Shown here: positions 40,285 to 52,775 of the stretch, piece after piece | How the letters are laid out: each line of letters begins with the position of its first letter | Position numbering within the stretch: the first letter of the stretch is position 1 | Source: Apus apus | Taxonomy: Eukaryota; Chordata; Aves; Apodiformes; Apodidae | Assembly (NCBI RefSeq): GCF_020740795.1 | Contig: NC_067312.1 | Coordinates: 10,899,460 to 10,963,459, forward strand | Length of the DNA: 64,000 nt | Direction of reading: 5' to 3' | The notes under the pieces: model-generated | What the model was told of the DNA's origin: nothing | The model's database searches: none | What the model saw: the letters and a program-made list of their open reading frames with translations, nothing else | Made by a program: the position numbers and the translations under genes

Positions 40285-40793
40285 GATTACTCCACATCTT
40301 GCATCTGGCAGAGAGATATCGAGATGCTGGAGCGAGTACAGAGGAGGGCAATGAAGCTGGTGAAGGGCCTGGAGAATGAATCTTATGATGAACGCTTGAA
40401 GGATCTGGGAATGTTTAGTTTGAGGAAGAGGAGGCTGAGGGGAGACCTCATCAGTCTCTACAACTACCTGAAAGGTCACTGTAGAGAGGTGGGTGCTGGT
40501 CTCTTCTCACAGGTCATTAGCGACAGCACAAGAGGGAATGGCTTCAAGCTGCAACAGGGGAGGTTTAGACTGGACGTTAGGAAAAAAATGTTCACAGAAA
40601 GAGTGGTTAGACACTGGAATAGGCTGCCCAGGGAGGTGGTTGAGTCACCATCCCTGGATGTGTTTAAGGGTTGTTTGGATGTGGTGTTGGTGGATACAGT
40701 TTAGGGGAGAACTTTGTAGAGCAGGGATGGATGTTGGACTCGGTGATCCCAAGGGCCTTTTCCAACCTGAATAGTTCTATGGTTCTATGATTA
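40285..40793 (+). repeat. CR1 LINE 3'-end fragment
   Basis: A 130-odd codon frame carries [60 protein letters not shown] and [19 protein letters not shown]. These are the CR1 RT C-terminus in order, then the tail ending CCTTTTCCAACCTGAATAGT ... GGTTCTATGATT. It is fairly well preserved and therefore younger than the remnant at 43.6-44.3 kb. Confidence 0.96.
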
Positions 40794-40799
40794 CTCAAG

Positions 40800-43550
40800 T
40801 TCATCCTGTGATCTGTGGTAACGACAGATCCCTTCTGAATGAACAGGTCATGCATGATGATTATGGGTGGGGACATGCCATCTGTGCTGTATGAGGTGTC
40901 ATGGTAATTATTATAATATATGCCAATTTGCTGTTTATGTGTAGACCTTATCCCTTCAGCTCACATTATCGGGGCAGTGGATGATACAGATGAAGAGTGA
41001 AAAACAACATCTCCATTTGAGAGCCAGCAGGTTAAGTGCACAAAGTGGTGGGCTGGGTCTCCAGGGTTTAGTTACAAGCCTGCATTACAGAGGCTTTCTA
41101 GCAGAAGTTTTCAGTGGTTCTTTTCCTCTCTGCTTTGCAGCTTTTCTAAATGCCTGCTGGCATGTGGGTGCTCAGGAGTACAGCCAGTCTCCTGGGTGTC
41201 ACTGGAGTCCTATGGCTGGCAGCACTGCTGTAGCACTGCTGATAATGGGTGGTTTTTGAGTGTACCTTCAATAGCCTCTTTTAATCACAGAGTGCTTTGC
41301 AGAACCACAAGCTGTCTAGACATGGCTCTGTTTGCCACTAAAACATAGCCAGCTGGGGCAGGAAACACTGCAGAGCAGCACTACATGTCCAGTTGGGATG
41401 GTGAATGGAGAAATTCTGGGAAAAATTCAGTATAAACAACCATAATTAATATCATATGTCCGTAAGAAATCAGCTGGTGGTTGCGCACTCCCTGGATTTT
41501 GTTGCAAAGGTGGGAGTGTTTGACAACTGGGAGGTCTGCTGGGGACACTTTGTTGTGAGTTGACAGATCTTACTGCTTGACCTCTGTTGTTTCCCTGAGC
41601 AGTGATGGCAGAAAAGTGCTTTGGCATGCACAGAGAGGGGTGAGTGTGTGTTTTCTGTATGAAATCCAGAGCTGCTGCCTTGGAAAACTGGAATACTTAT
41701 AACACAGTACTGAAACAGGAGGGCAGGAGGCTTTTTTCATTCTTGGATGTGGCCTTTCATGTGTCCAACGGTGACATTTCATTTCCCCTCTGCTTGTCCC
41801 TTTGCTGCCTTGTCCCTTCCATTGCGGTCCCTGTGAGCTGAGGCTTGTTTGCAGTGCAGCCATCCTTACTTTGAGTCAGCCAGGCCGTGCCCCTGGAGTG
41901 GGAAGGGAACGTCACTTTGGTGTACATCATGGGAGCCATAAGCAGTCACCTTCCTTGAGCAGTGCATGCTGTGTACACAGCAGCCTGGAGTTGCACTTGG
42001 TGTGGAGACAGTGATCCATTTCAGGGCTGCGAATTCAGCTCAGCCCTGCAGCTTTTCAGCTGCTTGGTTGAAAATGTATAATTTTTGTTTGAGGTCAGAA
42101 TACAAACCGGTGAATACAGCAGAACTGTGGCTGCCAAATTCACCAGTTCCAATACAGTATGTAATGTGGCAACTTCAGTCTTTCCGCATGGCAGAGGGCT
42201 ATTAAGTTATGATGAAACTAATGGTTTAGGTAAATTGTGCTGTAGAGGCAACATTGATTCCATTTTGGAAAATATTTTTAATAGGAGTCAATCTAGTAAC
42301 ACCTTAATATCCACTGTTACCATGGGCTGCTCAGAGCTGTTGATTGCCAGTTTAGAAGGCTTATTTATTTATTTATTTGTATATTTTAACAATACCCTTT
42401 CTGCTCCTTTTGCCAAGACTTAAATGATGAAAGTGTATGTTCCTACTGAGTGTATGTATCATCAGTGTGCAAGTGAGTGCTTGAATAAACAGGGCTGCTG
42501 CTAGAGCTGAGCTCCAGCTTTAGGCACTCTGAACTCTCAGACTGAGTCAGTTTTATCTAGGGTTTGCTTTAATTGAAGATTCTCTGTGCAGCTTTATGAG
42601 CTTTGTTTATCAGATTGAAGCTGAGACCTCAGGCATGATTCATGAGCTGCTCTATTGTTTCTGTCCTGATTTCCTTTAGCGTAAAAGCTATTTCTTTGTA
42701 CTCCTGCTCTGGGAGTAGTAAGTATTAAGTCTAAAAGATCAGCATTGGGGTTGTAGGATCAGTTCTTCCTTTCCTGCAGCCTTGCAAGTGGTTCATGTCT
42801 CCTAGTTGCCCCAGTCTCCTGCCTGTAAAATGTTGACAGGAGCACTTTCCTAGAAAATAAGCAGTACAAACATACTGGAATGCTGGGCTGGAAGGGACTG
42901 GAGGCAGACAGCTGGCTGTGGGCTAGGTTAGGTTTTTCTTGCAGACATCTCAGTCTTGTAGTGGTATGTTGGAACTCAGCCCAGCCCCGTGGGGAGCCTT
43001 GCCAGCACTAGCCCTATCTGGTTGTGACTTTTTATGGAGCTTATTAAAGCCTCTGTCCCTGGGCAGTGAGGCATCAAGCTGCTGGCAATACGGAGAATTT
43101 GACCTTAATACAGTAGGGTGGAAACCACTGTTGTGATTGGGATGAGGGGTCCACCCCGCTCAGTACTATTTTTCCAAAAGCAGTTCAAGTGGTCAGCTAG
43201 GGAAGAATTGAGAGCAGGTAAAGAAGAGATCATATCTTAATGTTTTGGGTTTTTTTTCCAGGAAATTAGCTAAGACTATGGTAGTTTATCTGTTTAGTAA
43301 CCTGAAACAGATTTCTCAAGCACTTGTTCTGCCTGCCCTTGAACCTATGTGGAGTTCTCCCATCCATAATACCTGTTTAGAGAAGGAAGGAACAGCAAAC
43401 GGAGTAGAAAAAGTTAACACAAATATTGAAAGAGGAGCTACTGATCTGAAGGGAAGTTGTTAGCAAAGAGTAGACTCAAAATGGAAGCTATTGAAGGCGT
43501 CAAATTGACATATATATGAGCATTAAAAAGTACAATTTTGCCAGTGATGT
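40800..43550. other. Non-coding stretch
   Basis: About 2.7 kb; apart from (TTTA)n units near 42360-42380 nothing is recognisable. Confidence 0.55.
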
Positions 43551-43559
43551 TTCCTAAAC

Positions 43560-44260
43560 AAGCTAGGAAGCACCATCAGAGGTGGTTCAGGGTTACTCAG
43601 CAGGAAAAGCTTAGATGTCCTGAAGAAATAATGTAGATGGGAACTGGATAGCACAAAATTGCATGGTGCTCTGTGCATGAGGGGTAAGCAAGATGCTAAA
43701 GTCCATCTGGGAGCTCACTGGGGACAATGAGAGAGACGGGAGAAAACCCAGCATCTATCAGTGACTAGCTGTTCACTAACTGCTAGTTAACTGTTAGTGA
43801 GCAGCTAGTATGACCAGCCATAAAAAAGATAAATGTAATCCAACATGCCATGTTGGACAAAATATTTGTAGCTGTAGATGAGGAAATTTTAGTGCATTTA
43901 GGCATGGTGAGACTTTGCTTGGATGATGGTGTACATTTCTAGTTGCTCTCTCTGAAGGCTGTATGCAGTCTGGGTCAGGTCCAGAGAAGGGTTGTGGGTA
44001 TGATCAAAGAAGTGGAGAGACTATGTAATGCAAAGTGATTAAAGAACTCTGATGATATAACTTTAAACTCAGACTGGATAAACACTGACGTTAAAGCTCA
44101 TTTTTGGAACAGGAGTGAATAGGGGTGAGCTGTGCATGGATAAAGACAAGCTGGAAATCTAGAGAATGTTCTTAAACATCAGAGGCTTGAATTTGGGGAA
44201 TGAATTCTGTTAGAAGACAGCAAGCAACCAGAAGTGGCCAGTTTTGAGGGGAAAAAAAAT
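43560..44260 (+). repeat. Ancient CR1-like LINE remnant with internal hairpin
   Basis: Degraded blocks near 43910-44030 (a 'TGAGACTTTGCTTGGATGAT' LRLG-type segment, then 'GGTCCAGAGAAGGGTTGTGG', which is QVQRRVV-like) match the CR1 RT C-terminal order. Boundaries are guesses. A 46-bp inverted repeat sits at 43764-43809. Confidence 0.4.
43764..43809. repeat. 46-bp inverted repeat (17-bp arms, 12-nt loop)
   Basis: Left arm ACTAGCTGTTCACTAAC (43764-43780) and right arm GTTAGTGAGCAGCTAGT (43793-43809) pair at 16 of 17 positions, with one T/G mismatch that would be a wobble in one RNA strand. Confidence 0.95.
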
Positions 44261-44264
44261 ACAT

Positions 44265-47200
44265 CAACAACTGCCTCTTCTCAAGCCATTTTCTCATTTG
44301 CTGTGTGACTCCTGCCTTGGGTCACTAGCCTTGAAGAAATCAGTCCTGCTGTTCTGGTCAGCTGGCAGGGCTAACTGGGGCACAATCCGTATAGGGGCCA
44401 TGAGGATCCTGCTGCTGTGAACATGTCTGCCACAGGGATAACCCCACAGACTCCTGTGCTTCTGTCCTCAGCTCCCCTTGGAAGGCAGGCTGAATGGATT
44501 AGTGACCCCCTGGGGAAATGTCAGGACTGAAAGCAGCATTTCCGCTACACTAATATGTGCTTTTCTCAATCTGCTTTGATTTTTGACCCCTCATTCAAAG
44601 CTCCCATACTTGTTCTGATAGAATTGAAATAGCATGTATTCGTAATGATCAGCCTGTATTGATCTCTGTGTTGGAGAGAGAGATTTGTTTGACCTTGAAA
44701 GGCAGGGCTTGCAGGGATAAGGAATTCTTTTAATTATTTTTTTTTCCGTTCTGAGGATTTTTACAAAGTTTTCAGCACCTTCTTCAGCTTTTCTGATGTC
44801 CTCTGTGTTCTGGTCCTTCTTGCTCCATTTGATCAGGACCATGTTCTTCATTCAGCTCTGGCCAGCATCCCTCTCTCTGGCATTGCTGAAACGTCCCCAG
44901 TGGTGTTGGGTGGAGTTTCTATGTCTTGGGAATTCAGATTTCTGACAGGAGGAATGAGTGAGCAAGGTGGGAAGGCACTGAGCTGCTCCTTCATTGCTCC
45001 TGAGTGGTCCATGGACCATGGAACATGTGGGAAAGAGCAGCCATGTCCTTCCTTCCTGTGGCCATGCTACAAATAGGGTCGTGATGATCCAGAAGCTGTA
45101 GCCTAGGCACGTTCCTGCTGTTTGACCCACAGATAGCAAGACACAGATGGTCTGCCACGGTGATTAGCTTGCTGTTGCTTGTTCTGCTTTCCATTTGCTG
45201 GAGAGGCCTGGATGCACTGAAGGAAATGAGGGCTAGATCGAAATATCCATCCTTCAGGAGGAGGTGGCATCAGCTCCGTGTGCTGGTTACAGGCACGAGC
45301 TGTGGTGGGGAAGTGGCCTCCCGTCTGGCTGCTGGGAGGGTGGGCAGGTTGTGTACTGCTCCTGGAGTGCTGAGTGATTCAAGACCTCTTCCTGGCTGGT
45401 GCTTGGTGGCAGAGCTACAGCCCAGGCAGACAGCTGGCATCTGCACCTGAGCTGTTTCCAGTTCATGGATCACCAGAGCAGATTAACAGCAAATAGGTGG
45501 GTGGCTTGGGCTGCTTGTGATTTTGCTCTAGAGTTGCATTTAAAAGTGGAAAGGTTTCTTCCTTTCTTTTATGTGACTGACTGCTGACCTTAGCAGCCAA
45601 GTCCTGCATGGTACATGGAGGCAGGTGAATGAAGGAGTGTGAGGCCAAGGTAGAAATGTGTTGGGCTTTTTTTCTGCCTAGATGATCTGTTTGATGTGGT
45701 TGTTGTCAGCAAGCACTCCAGATACACACAGGGCTCATGTCCTAGTGTGAGTGCAGCACATGGGGCTCACCAAAGAGGTGAGCTCTACTGCAGCCCATCA
45801 CCGGAAATGAGATGCACCTCCTTACTGGAATTTATGGGTGGGAGAACGTATTGGGCATTGAGTTCTCACACCCTTGGAGCAAGGGAGAAGGAGGCAAGAT
45901 GACAAAAACCCCTCCTGACACTTGTGATGCCTGTGAGTAATGAGACTGGTGTTGCTTGAAAAGCAATTTTCTCCTGACAAGCTGCACCCCACAGTGGGTT
46001 TTTGGTAAGTACCTATCCCTACCTCTCCAGGCCAAGCAGGATGGGGACCCCTGTTGCTATAGAGGCAGGCATGTTCAGACACCTACGTCTCCCTCACCTT
46101 GTTTCTCTAAGGAGCACAGTCACCAGCCTGCACCATTCCTGATCCCTTCCTTGCATCAGACTGTGAGTCAGCCACGTGCCCCTTCTCACACCAGCTCATC
46201 TCTGTGATCAAAGAGAAGTTATATCCTAGAAGACAGTCCCCAGGAAGGAGCTTTGTTCTTCCTCATTAGTGCCTGTAGACTCTTGCTGCCTATGAAGCTC
46301 TAGCACAGCCCATCAGTTGCTGAGAGTGACAGATCCTGGGATAGAGATGCAGCCACGGGGTGCTTGCTGCAGAGGTACAAGGCCACATGAGCTTGGGGTG
46401 GGTGGAACATCCTGGATGTGTTTTCGGGAGGCGGATACAAATTTTTATGTTGAGAACAGATACCTAAATAGAAGTATTTCTCAGGGGGTGTTTATCTCCT
46501 TGTCTGCTGCACTGCTTTGTCTGGTTTTTAACAAAACAGCCTCCCAACTCCATCTGCTGTAGTGTCTGCTGCACAAGGCAGGCATTGCTGTCAGTGAACT
46601 GGTTAATGCCAGTGTCCTATGGCAGGGACAGGGATGCAGGCAAGCACGGGGCCTGCCAGCATTTATATCTCCTGGCGTCAGCATTGGCAATGCTCATGGA
46701 GGACTGGGGAGGGCACTGAAATAGTTTCCATTATCCCCTCTGCTGTGGGAACGAGTCTACTGGGTAACAAATGCTCCTTGTTCTGCACAGAGCTCCACAG
46801 CTGAGACTGTCTCCTTCCTTGCTGCTGCTCCCCAACGGTCCCAGCTGAACAAGCCAGAGACGTCTGCTTGAGCCTGCCTTAATTAACGCTGACAATACAA
46901 TGGGACTGGCCGTACAGGGGTGCAGGGGCTGCACGCTGATGGGAGGACAGTAAATAGTCTCACTCACTGCAGCTTGAGTGGAGCAGAGCCTGGCAGGACT
47001 AGCTGTAATGGCCAGGCATGGAGGTACATCCCTCACGCCTGTGTCCTCCCTGGGGCTTGTCCGTGCAGCTCGAACAGGACCAGGCAGTGGTGCGGGCTCT
47101 GGTGGGCAAGCGGTGGGCTGGGCAGTGTGAAGGACCACGGGTGGGGCACGAGCATCACTGGCCTCTCTCTGCAGGCACTGGTGGAGCCTGGGCTTCAGGA

Positions 47201-47685
47201 GGGGCTATGGGATCATCCCCAGTGTTTTGGGGGTGAACAGCAAAGCCACATCTGCAGTGCTGTCTCCAGGGCCTTGCGGAGGGGCTGCACAGCCCATGGA
47301 CAGCCCAAAGCCCTTTCTTTTTGATCTCTGTGAGGGTCTGTCTGCACCAGGGGAGTCCAGGCCTCCTGCCTCTGGAGCCCTTGAGGGGAAACACCTGCTG
47401 GTTTTTCAGTCAGAAATACTATTTTAATGTTATCTGAAGAGATATTTTAAAGGTGGCCTGGGATCCGAGACGATTGACAGCCACTTCTACTAGTAAGTTT
47501 AACATTTTTGTGATGTAGCTTTTTATGTTGGTCTCTCCAGAGGCAGAAGCTTCTGGCAAAGTGTTGCTTTGTCCAGGCTGTTGTACCTGTTTTATTTGGT
47601 TGCTGCTTTGGGTGTTGCGTGATGGCATAGAATGACAAGTATTGAAGCATGTGATAGTTCCTGATTTCTTTGACTTGTGTGTCTG
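44265..47685. other. Non-coding stretch
   Basis: About 3.4 kb of moderate GC content without a recognised exon or repeat. The longest frames (134-135 codons at 46731-47324, both strands) overlap each other and look like chance in GC-rich DNA. Confidence 0.55.
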
Positions 47686-47689
47686 TGTG

Positions 47690-48085
47690 ACATTAGAAGG
47701 AGTGGCTGAGGGAATTACGGTTGTTTAGCCTGGAGAAGAGGCTGAGGGGAGACCTCATTGCCCTCTACAACTACTTGAAAGTTGGTTGTAGCAAGGTGGG
47801 GGTCAGTCTCTTCTCCCAAGTAACAAGTGATAGGACAAGAGGAAATGGCCTCGAGTTGTGGCAGGGGAGGTTTAGAATGGATATTAGGAAAAAAATATTT
47901 ACTGAAAGGGTTGTCAAGCACTTAATAGGCTACCCAAGGGATTGGTGGAGTCACCATCACTGGAGGTGTTTCAAAAACGTGTAGATGTGATGCTGAGGGA
48001 CATTGTTTAGTAGGGGACTTGGCAGTGCTGGGTAAATGGTTGGACTTGATGATCTTTATGTTTTTTTTCCAGGCAAAACTGTTCC
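47690..48085 (+). repeat. CR1 LINE 3'-end fragment
   Basis: It encodes [20 protein letters not shown], then a [20 protein letters not shown] block and [20 protein letters not shown], the CR1 RT C-terminus, followed by a decayed tail with TTGGACTTGATGATCTTTAT and ACTGTTCCATGATTTT. The region of the usual ATTCTATGATTCTATGA terminus is altered by a T-run. Confidence 0.93.
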
Positions 48086-49300
48086 ATGATTTTTAGGTCT
48101 TCTCTGACTTACCTGCTACTCATGGAGGCTTGGTTTAAGAGGTGGGATTTGGTTTAGCTTGCAGGGATGTGGACACTTCATTTTCTGAGCTCTTCTTAGC
48201 TCAGGACAGGGCAGTGGCTGTAGGAGTGGAGTTAGATGGCAAAGTGCAATAATATGAGTGGTCCCCCCAGGATGGTTGTCTCCAGGCAGGTGCTCCAGCA
48301 CTGGAAGTGTCTCCCCTGGCAAAGCCTGGAGCACAGGCTGTTTTGGGGTGCGTGGTCATATCCAGACTAAGGTAGTAGCCACATGTCCCTTGGTGAAGCT
48401 ACCTGTGCGCTGTCACGAACTGCAGTGCACCTATAGAGTAGGTTGCAGCTGCCTCTGGTGGAAGAGGGTGATGGAAAAATCATTTCACATGGCCCCAGGA
48501 TAGCAAAAGAGCCTGGGGTTTTGCAGGTGCGGTTCCCTTGTATCAGGAAGGAAGATCTGCCATGGACTGCTTTGCAGAGACATTGGGATTTAGCCCAGGT
48601 TATGGGCAGCACTTTAATCACAAGCTGTACTTAAATGTCACTGGTACCTCGATTTGAAATTCGGTGTGACAGCAGGGACTTCAGCTGTCCAGCCCTGCCA
48701 GATGTGGTTGGCACCAGGGGAAGTGCTGGTGGTTGCATCTCCCTTTGGGGGTGGCTGCATTTCAGGGATGCTGTGTAGATACTGTTGATGAAGCTCTCTG
48801 TGAGAAGGCACTACAGAAATGTGAAAGAAGCTTCAAGAAGCTTCCTGTAGTCTTCCTGATATCTCAGTAATATGTCCTCGCATCCTCCTCCTCCTGTGCG
48901 TTGCTTTGCAAACTAGCATTTTATCTCCAAGGGCTCTGGCTGCCATTATCAACAGGAGGAACGTAACAATCCAGGTCCTTTTGTTCTCCTTTGCAAACCC
49001 AGGAGAAGAGATCAGGCAGCTTGCAACTACGCAGCGCCTGAACCCCAAGCTCACCACAGAACAAGATGCTGCAGCTCTTATTTTATGGCATAAGCTTTAG
49101 TCTTTTTCTTCCTCCTTATGCTACCTTCCCAATTTCCCAGCTCCTGTAAGAATCAGTCCTCCATCTCCTGCTAGACTTACCTCCCCTCCTCTCCTCTGCT
49201 CCCACCCATTCCCTGCCTTGCCTGAGGTTCTGCAGGGACTGGTTGCAAGCTGGAGTGGTGGAGCTGTGGGCATGCTTGCTCCTTCACACGCAGCAACGTC

Positions 49301-49301
<1 letters not shown>

Positions 49302-49334
<33 letters not shown>
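49302..49334 (+). repeat. (CAG)11 trinucleotide microsatellite
   Basis: Eleven uninterrupted CAG units. On the minus strand it reads as alanine codons in an open frame, but there is no evidence that either strand is coding. It lies about 100 bp upstream of the candidate exon at 49432. Confidence 0.98.
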
Positions 49335-49336
<2 letters not shown>

Positions 49337-49431
49337 TTGGGGATGTGATTGCGCAGGGATGCTGCATTGCCAGGGATGCAGCTGGGATTAAAAAATAAAT
49401 AAATAAAAAATTGACTCTGTGTTTCCCACAG

Positions 49432-49537
49432 CATCCTGGTGAGAGAGCACGGAGCCTGCTGGAATCCAAGTGCTCAGCAGTGCTGGAGCGGAGCGTGTTC
49501 AGTGAGAGGAGACGGGGAACAGAGGACCTGAGGAAAG
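49432..49537 (+). other. Candidate small exon (5' UTR or coding)
   Basis: Bounded by a plausible acceptor, GTGTTTCCCACAG (ending 49431), and a good donor, GAAAG|GTGAGG (49538). The 106-bp segment has no ATG. One frame is open throughout (it includes ARSLLESKCSAVLERSVFSE), the other two less so. CpG density rises right after it (49550-49610), so it might instead be a first exon of an alternative promoter. Assignment to the RUSC2 orthologue is a synteny-based guess. Confidence 0.35.
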
Positions 49538-49539
49538 GT

Positions 49540-50045
49540 GAGGTGGAGAAATGATCCGGGTGGGCTGGTGGTTTTCGGGCCGTTCGTTGTCCTGCGAAGC
49601 GGCCGGTTTGGTTTTGTAGAGATTGCCAGCTAACCAGTGGAGCTTAGAGATTTGGGGATTGCTTTGTCTCTACAGAGGCTGCATTGATTTGGAGCTGCTG
49701 TGGTTGTCACGGGTGTGAGCAAGTGAGGAGGCTGTGCAGAATGCATGTTTGTCCGTTGTGGTTCTGAAATAGCTCTTGTCGCATCCGGGGCTGGTTGTGC
49801 AGGGGCGAGCTGTGCTTCACCCCGAGAATGCAACTGCACAGCCCTCCATTGTGCCTGCCATGGCAGCCGAGCCCTCACGGCTTGTTTTGGTCCTGCCAGC
49901 TACCATGCTCGCTGTGCATCCCTGGCGGTGATGCTGCTGTGCAGCTCAAAAGCTGTTTTGACAGGCAGCGCTTCCATGAAAAGCCAGAAACAAAGGGTGC
50001 AGACAGAGGAGAGGCTGCTGTCAGTGTGGCATTTGGCTTTTTTTT
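49540..50045. other. GC-rich segment after candidate exon
   Basis: It contains a small CpG cluster at 49550-49610 (CGGG..CGTTCG..GCGAAGCGGCCGG) and otherwise unassigned sequence. The 176-codon frame crossing 49745-50275 runs through poly-C and is not supported as a gene. Confidence 0.45.
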
Positions 50046-50055
50046 CCCCTCCTTT

Positions 50056-50095
50056 CCCCCCCCCCACCCCCACCCCCCCCCCCCCCCCCCTCCCC
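50056..50095. repeat. Poly-C tract (G-quadruplex-prone on minus strand)
   Basis: C-runs of 4 to 18 bases broken only by single A or T residues over about 40 bp, followed by TCCCCGCC. Confidence 0.95.
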
Positions 50096-52775
50096 GCCAA
50101 ATACCAGCAGATTAATTGTTCAAAAGGGATTAAGTTTAAAAAAAAAGCAAACAAAAAATGGTGGCAGGTAAAACCCTGCTCTTTTGCTAAGAGATGCATT
50201 GTGTGCAGGTTGGAGTCCTTTGTGTTGCCCAGGGTGTGTCTGTGCTGGCTGTGTCAATGGATGCTTTCTCCTTGACTTTTCACAGATCATATAGTTTATC
50301 TAGGAATGGAAGAATTACTGCTTCTAATTACTGAAAGGAGGGGTCCAGGCTGGGTACCAGTTACTAGAGCTTAATTACATGGTCTTGTTATAGCCAAATC
50401 CCTCTTTTCCCTCCCTGCCTTCTTTCTTCTTCCCTCCCCCACCCTCTGCACAAATCCTTCCATCAAATTGTCTCTGCAAATGCACTGGGAGAAGGGCTTG
50501 AACAAAGAGAATGGTATATGTGGGCCAGGGATATAGATGCTAGAGAGGCAATGTTCAGCATGACAGTCAGCAAGAACAATAAGGCAAAGGTATAAAAGAA
50601 TGAGATTTTCTGTCTTTGTGGTACAGTGATGTTTCTGTAGGGGAATGTATTCATGGAACTGTAGCAACAAAAAGAGGATAAGCAAATAGCAGATGTGATG
50701 TTTGCACTTATGGAAGATGCTGAGCACGTGAATTTGCAATTGCAGGTGTTTTGAGGGGATGCAGTCTTAATGAGAGTTTCATTAGCGTTGGTTGTTGAGG
50801 AACAAATCATACAGGGTCTGGATAGATGGGTGTCGTAGAGGTATATGGAGAGTTGGGGAAACTAGAGACTGGCATTTGTACCTCTAGACAGCTACAGTCT
50901 CATATACCAGTGTTGCTGATGAGCAAGCTTGGGAGTAGCCTATTCACAAAAGCTTACTGCAGTTTTCCAGTGACCTAATAATAATTCAGATAAAGCAGCT
51001 TTAGGCCTGTCAGGAGCAACAGGATGGTAGGGAAAATGTAAAAAAAGAAAAGGTAAATGTTTGGCAGAGCTACAGAGGAATCTTGGAGCAGAAGAGGCAG
51101 GTGCGAGGAGCGTTGCAGAGCTGCAGGGTTGTGGATCAGAGACCAGTGGTAGAGGGCACAAGGGAGGAAATTCAGGGATGTCATTGTCAGGGAGTGTGAA
51201 CGTGTTGTTTGTACTGGCATTCTCCAGCCTCTCACTGTGTTTCCCAATTGGTCAGTGCTATGTACAGCCATGGAGGGTTTGTGGGGGTGGGAGTGATCCT
51301 CAGCACAGCCTTTTCTGCAGTATTTTTTGAAGGAACCATTTTGCTACTGCAGGTTCTCAGTTGGTTGCTCCGTCTCCATCACTATGGAGTGGCCAGGTTC
51401 TCTGGCCTTTACACCTGGTGAAGGAGATGATCCCAGAATTTCAGTGCAGGATGCCAGATGGAAAGGAGACGGCTTCCAGCAAAACCATGGAGCAGAGTGT
51501 ATTCTGCTCACCACAGGGCTTCCTGAGCTGCCGCTTCTTCTCATCCCTGTCTTGCCCTGGGACCTGGGAACCCACTCTGTGCCTCCAGGTCTCTGTCCCA
51601 TTCAGCCCAACAGGAGCAGGGAGTGGGATGTGCTGCTGTAGTTGGGTACCAGACTGTGTTTGTGGTGCTGCTGCAGAGCAGGCTTCTGCAGGAGCTTGGT
51701 GGGGGGGAACAACAGTACGTGTGTGTTCGTAGGTGCATCATGGGCCGGAGGACAGGACATGCAACAAGACATCTCTCAGCAGGATACACATACTTTTACT
51801 GGGGTGTGGAAGAAAAATTGTGTGTAGTTTGTGTCTACAATGCTTCCCTAAAGGAGTAAAAAGAAGGCGATGCAGCCTCCTTTGCTGTGCAGGATAGGAG
51901 CACTCCCCAGGACACGCAGGCTGTGCCTAGTTAGTAGGTGCCACTCCTACAAGAGCATCTGTTAAGCAGTGAGAGTGCACAGATAATCTCTGCCTTGAGA
52001 TGCTTAGAAGATGGACAAAAGCTTCTAGTGACTACAGCTGGCCAAAATGATTTACAGGAAGGAGATAAAATTGCTGTCATGTGTCTTCTTCACTGCAGTG
52101 GTGCAGAATGCTAGAGTTAAAGTACAGCTGGATCTCTGGAATCAAAGGACCTGGACCTGCATTGCAGAAAGTGCAGGTGGCCCTGGAGAATCTGCCGTGG
52201 ATACAGGAACAGCCTGTCCACAGCTCTGTTAGCACCTCTCAGGTGTCTGAAGCTATGATAGCAAAGAAAAAAGGAATTCTCTGTCCCAGAGATCTCAGTT
52301 TTCTTCCAGTCTGACGCTTCTGGCAACTCAAGATCTCACTCTGGTATTATACCTGATAGCCAGACAGTAATCCACCTTTAGCAACCCCATGTTGTGTTTT
52401 GCCTCATTTTTCATTTATTTCCCAGTCCTAGTGTCCTTTTCCAATATTGTCTGAAAGCCTTATCTAATATTAAGGACAGGTCTCTTTCATTGTTGTGGGA
52501 TCAAGAGTACTTTGTCTCTCTGACTTCAGTGCATTCATCTTCTTGAACTTACTTCCACTTCAAAAGCTCATTTCCTTTTCTGGACCTTCTTTTCTCAATA
52601 TTGTCTAACCTGTCATCGCCACAGCTTCAATGCTATTCTTCTTGCCCAAACAGCACCAAATATGCTGCTCTAGTTACCTCTAATATCCTTCTTGGTGTAG
52701 TTATTCATTCAGGTTGGTCAGGAGCCTTGCTCTTCTAACTTCCTCACCTCACTTGTGATTCCAGGGGTTTTGTGC

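Noticed and set aside
46731..47324. Overlapping 134-135 codon frames on both strands
   Set aside because: Mutually overlapping frames in GC-rich sequence without any domain pattern or splice signals.
49177..49434. Minus-strand frame with an alanine repeat
   Set aside because: It is the antisense reading of the (CAG)11 microsatellite and simple AAAT repeat.
49745..50275. 176-codon plus-strand open frame
   Set aside because: It runs through a poly-C tract (poly-Pro) and A-rich simple sequence; low complexity explains its length.
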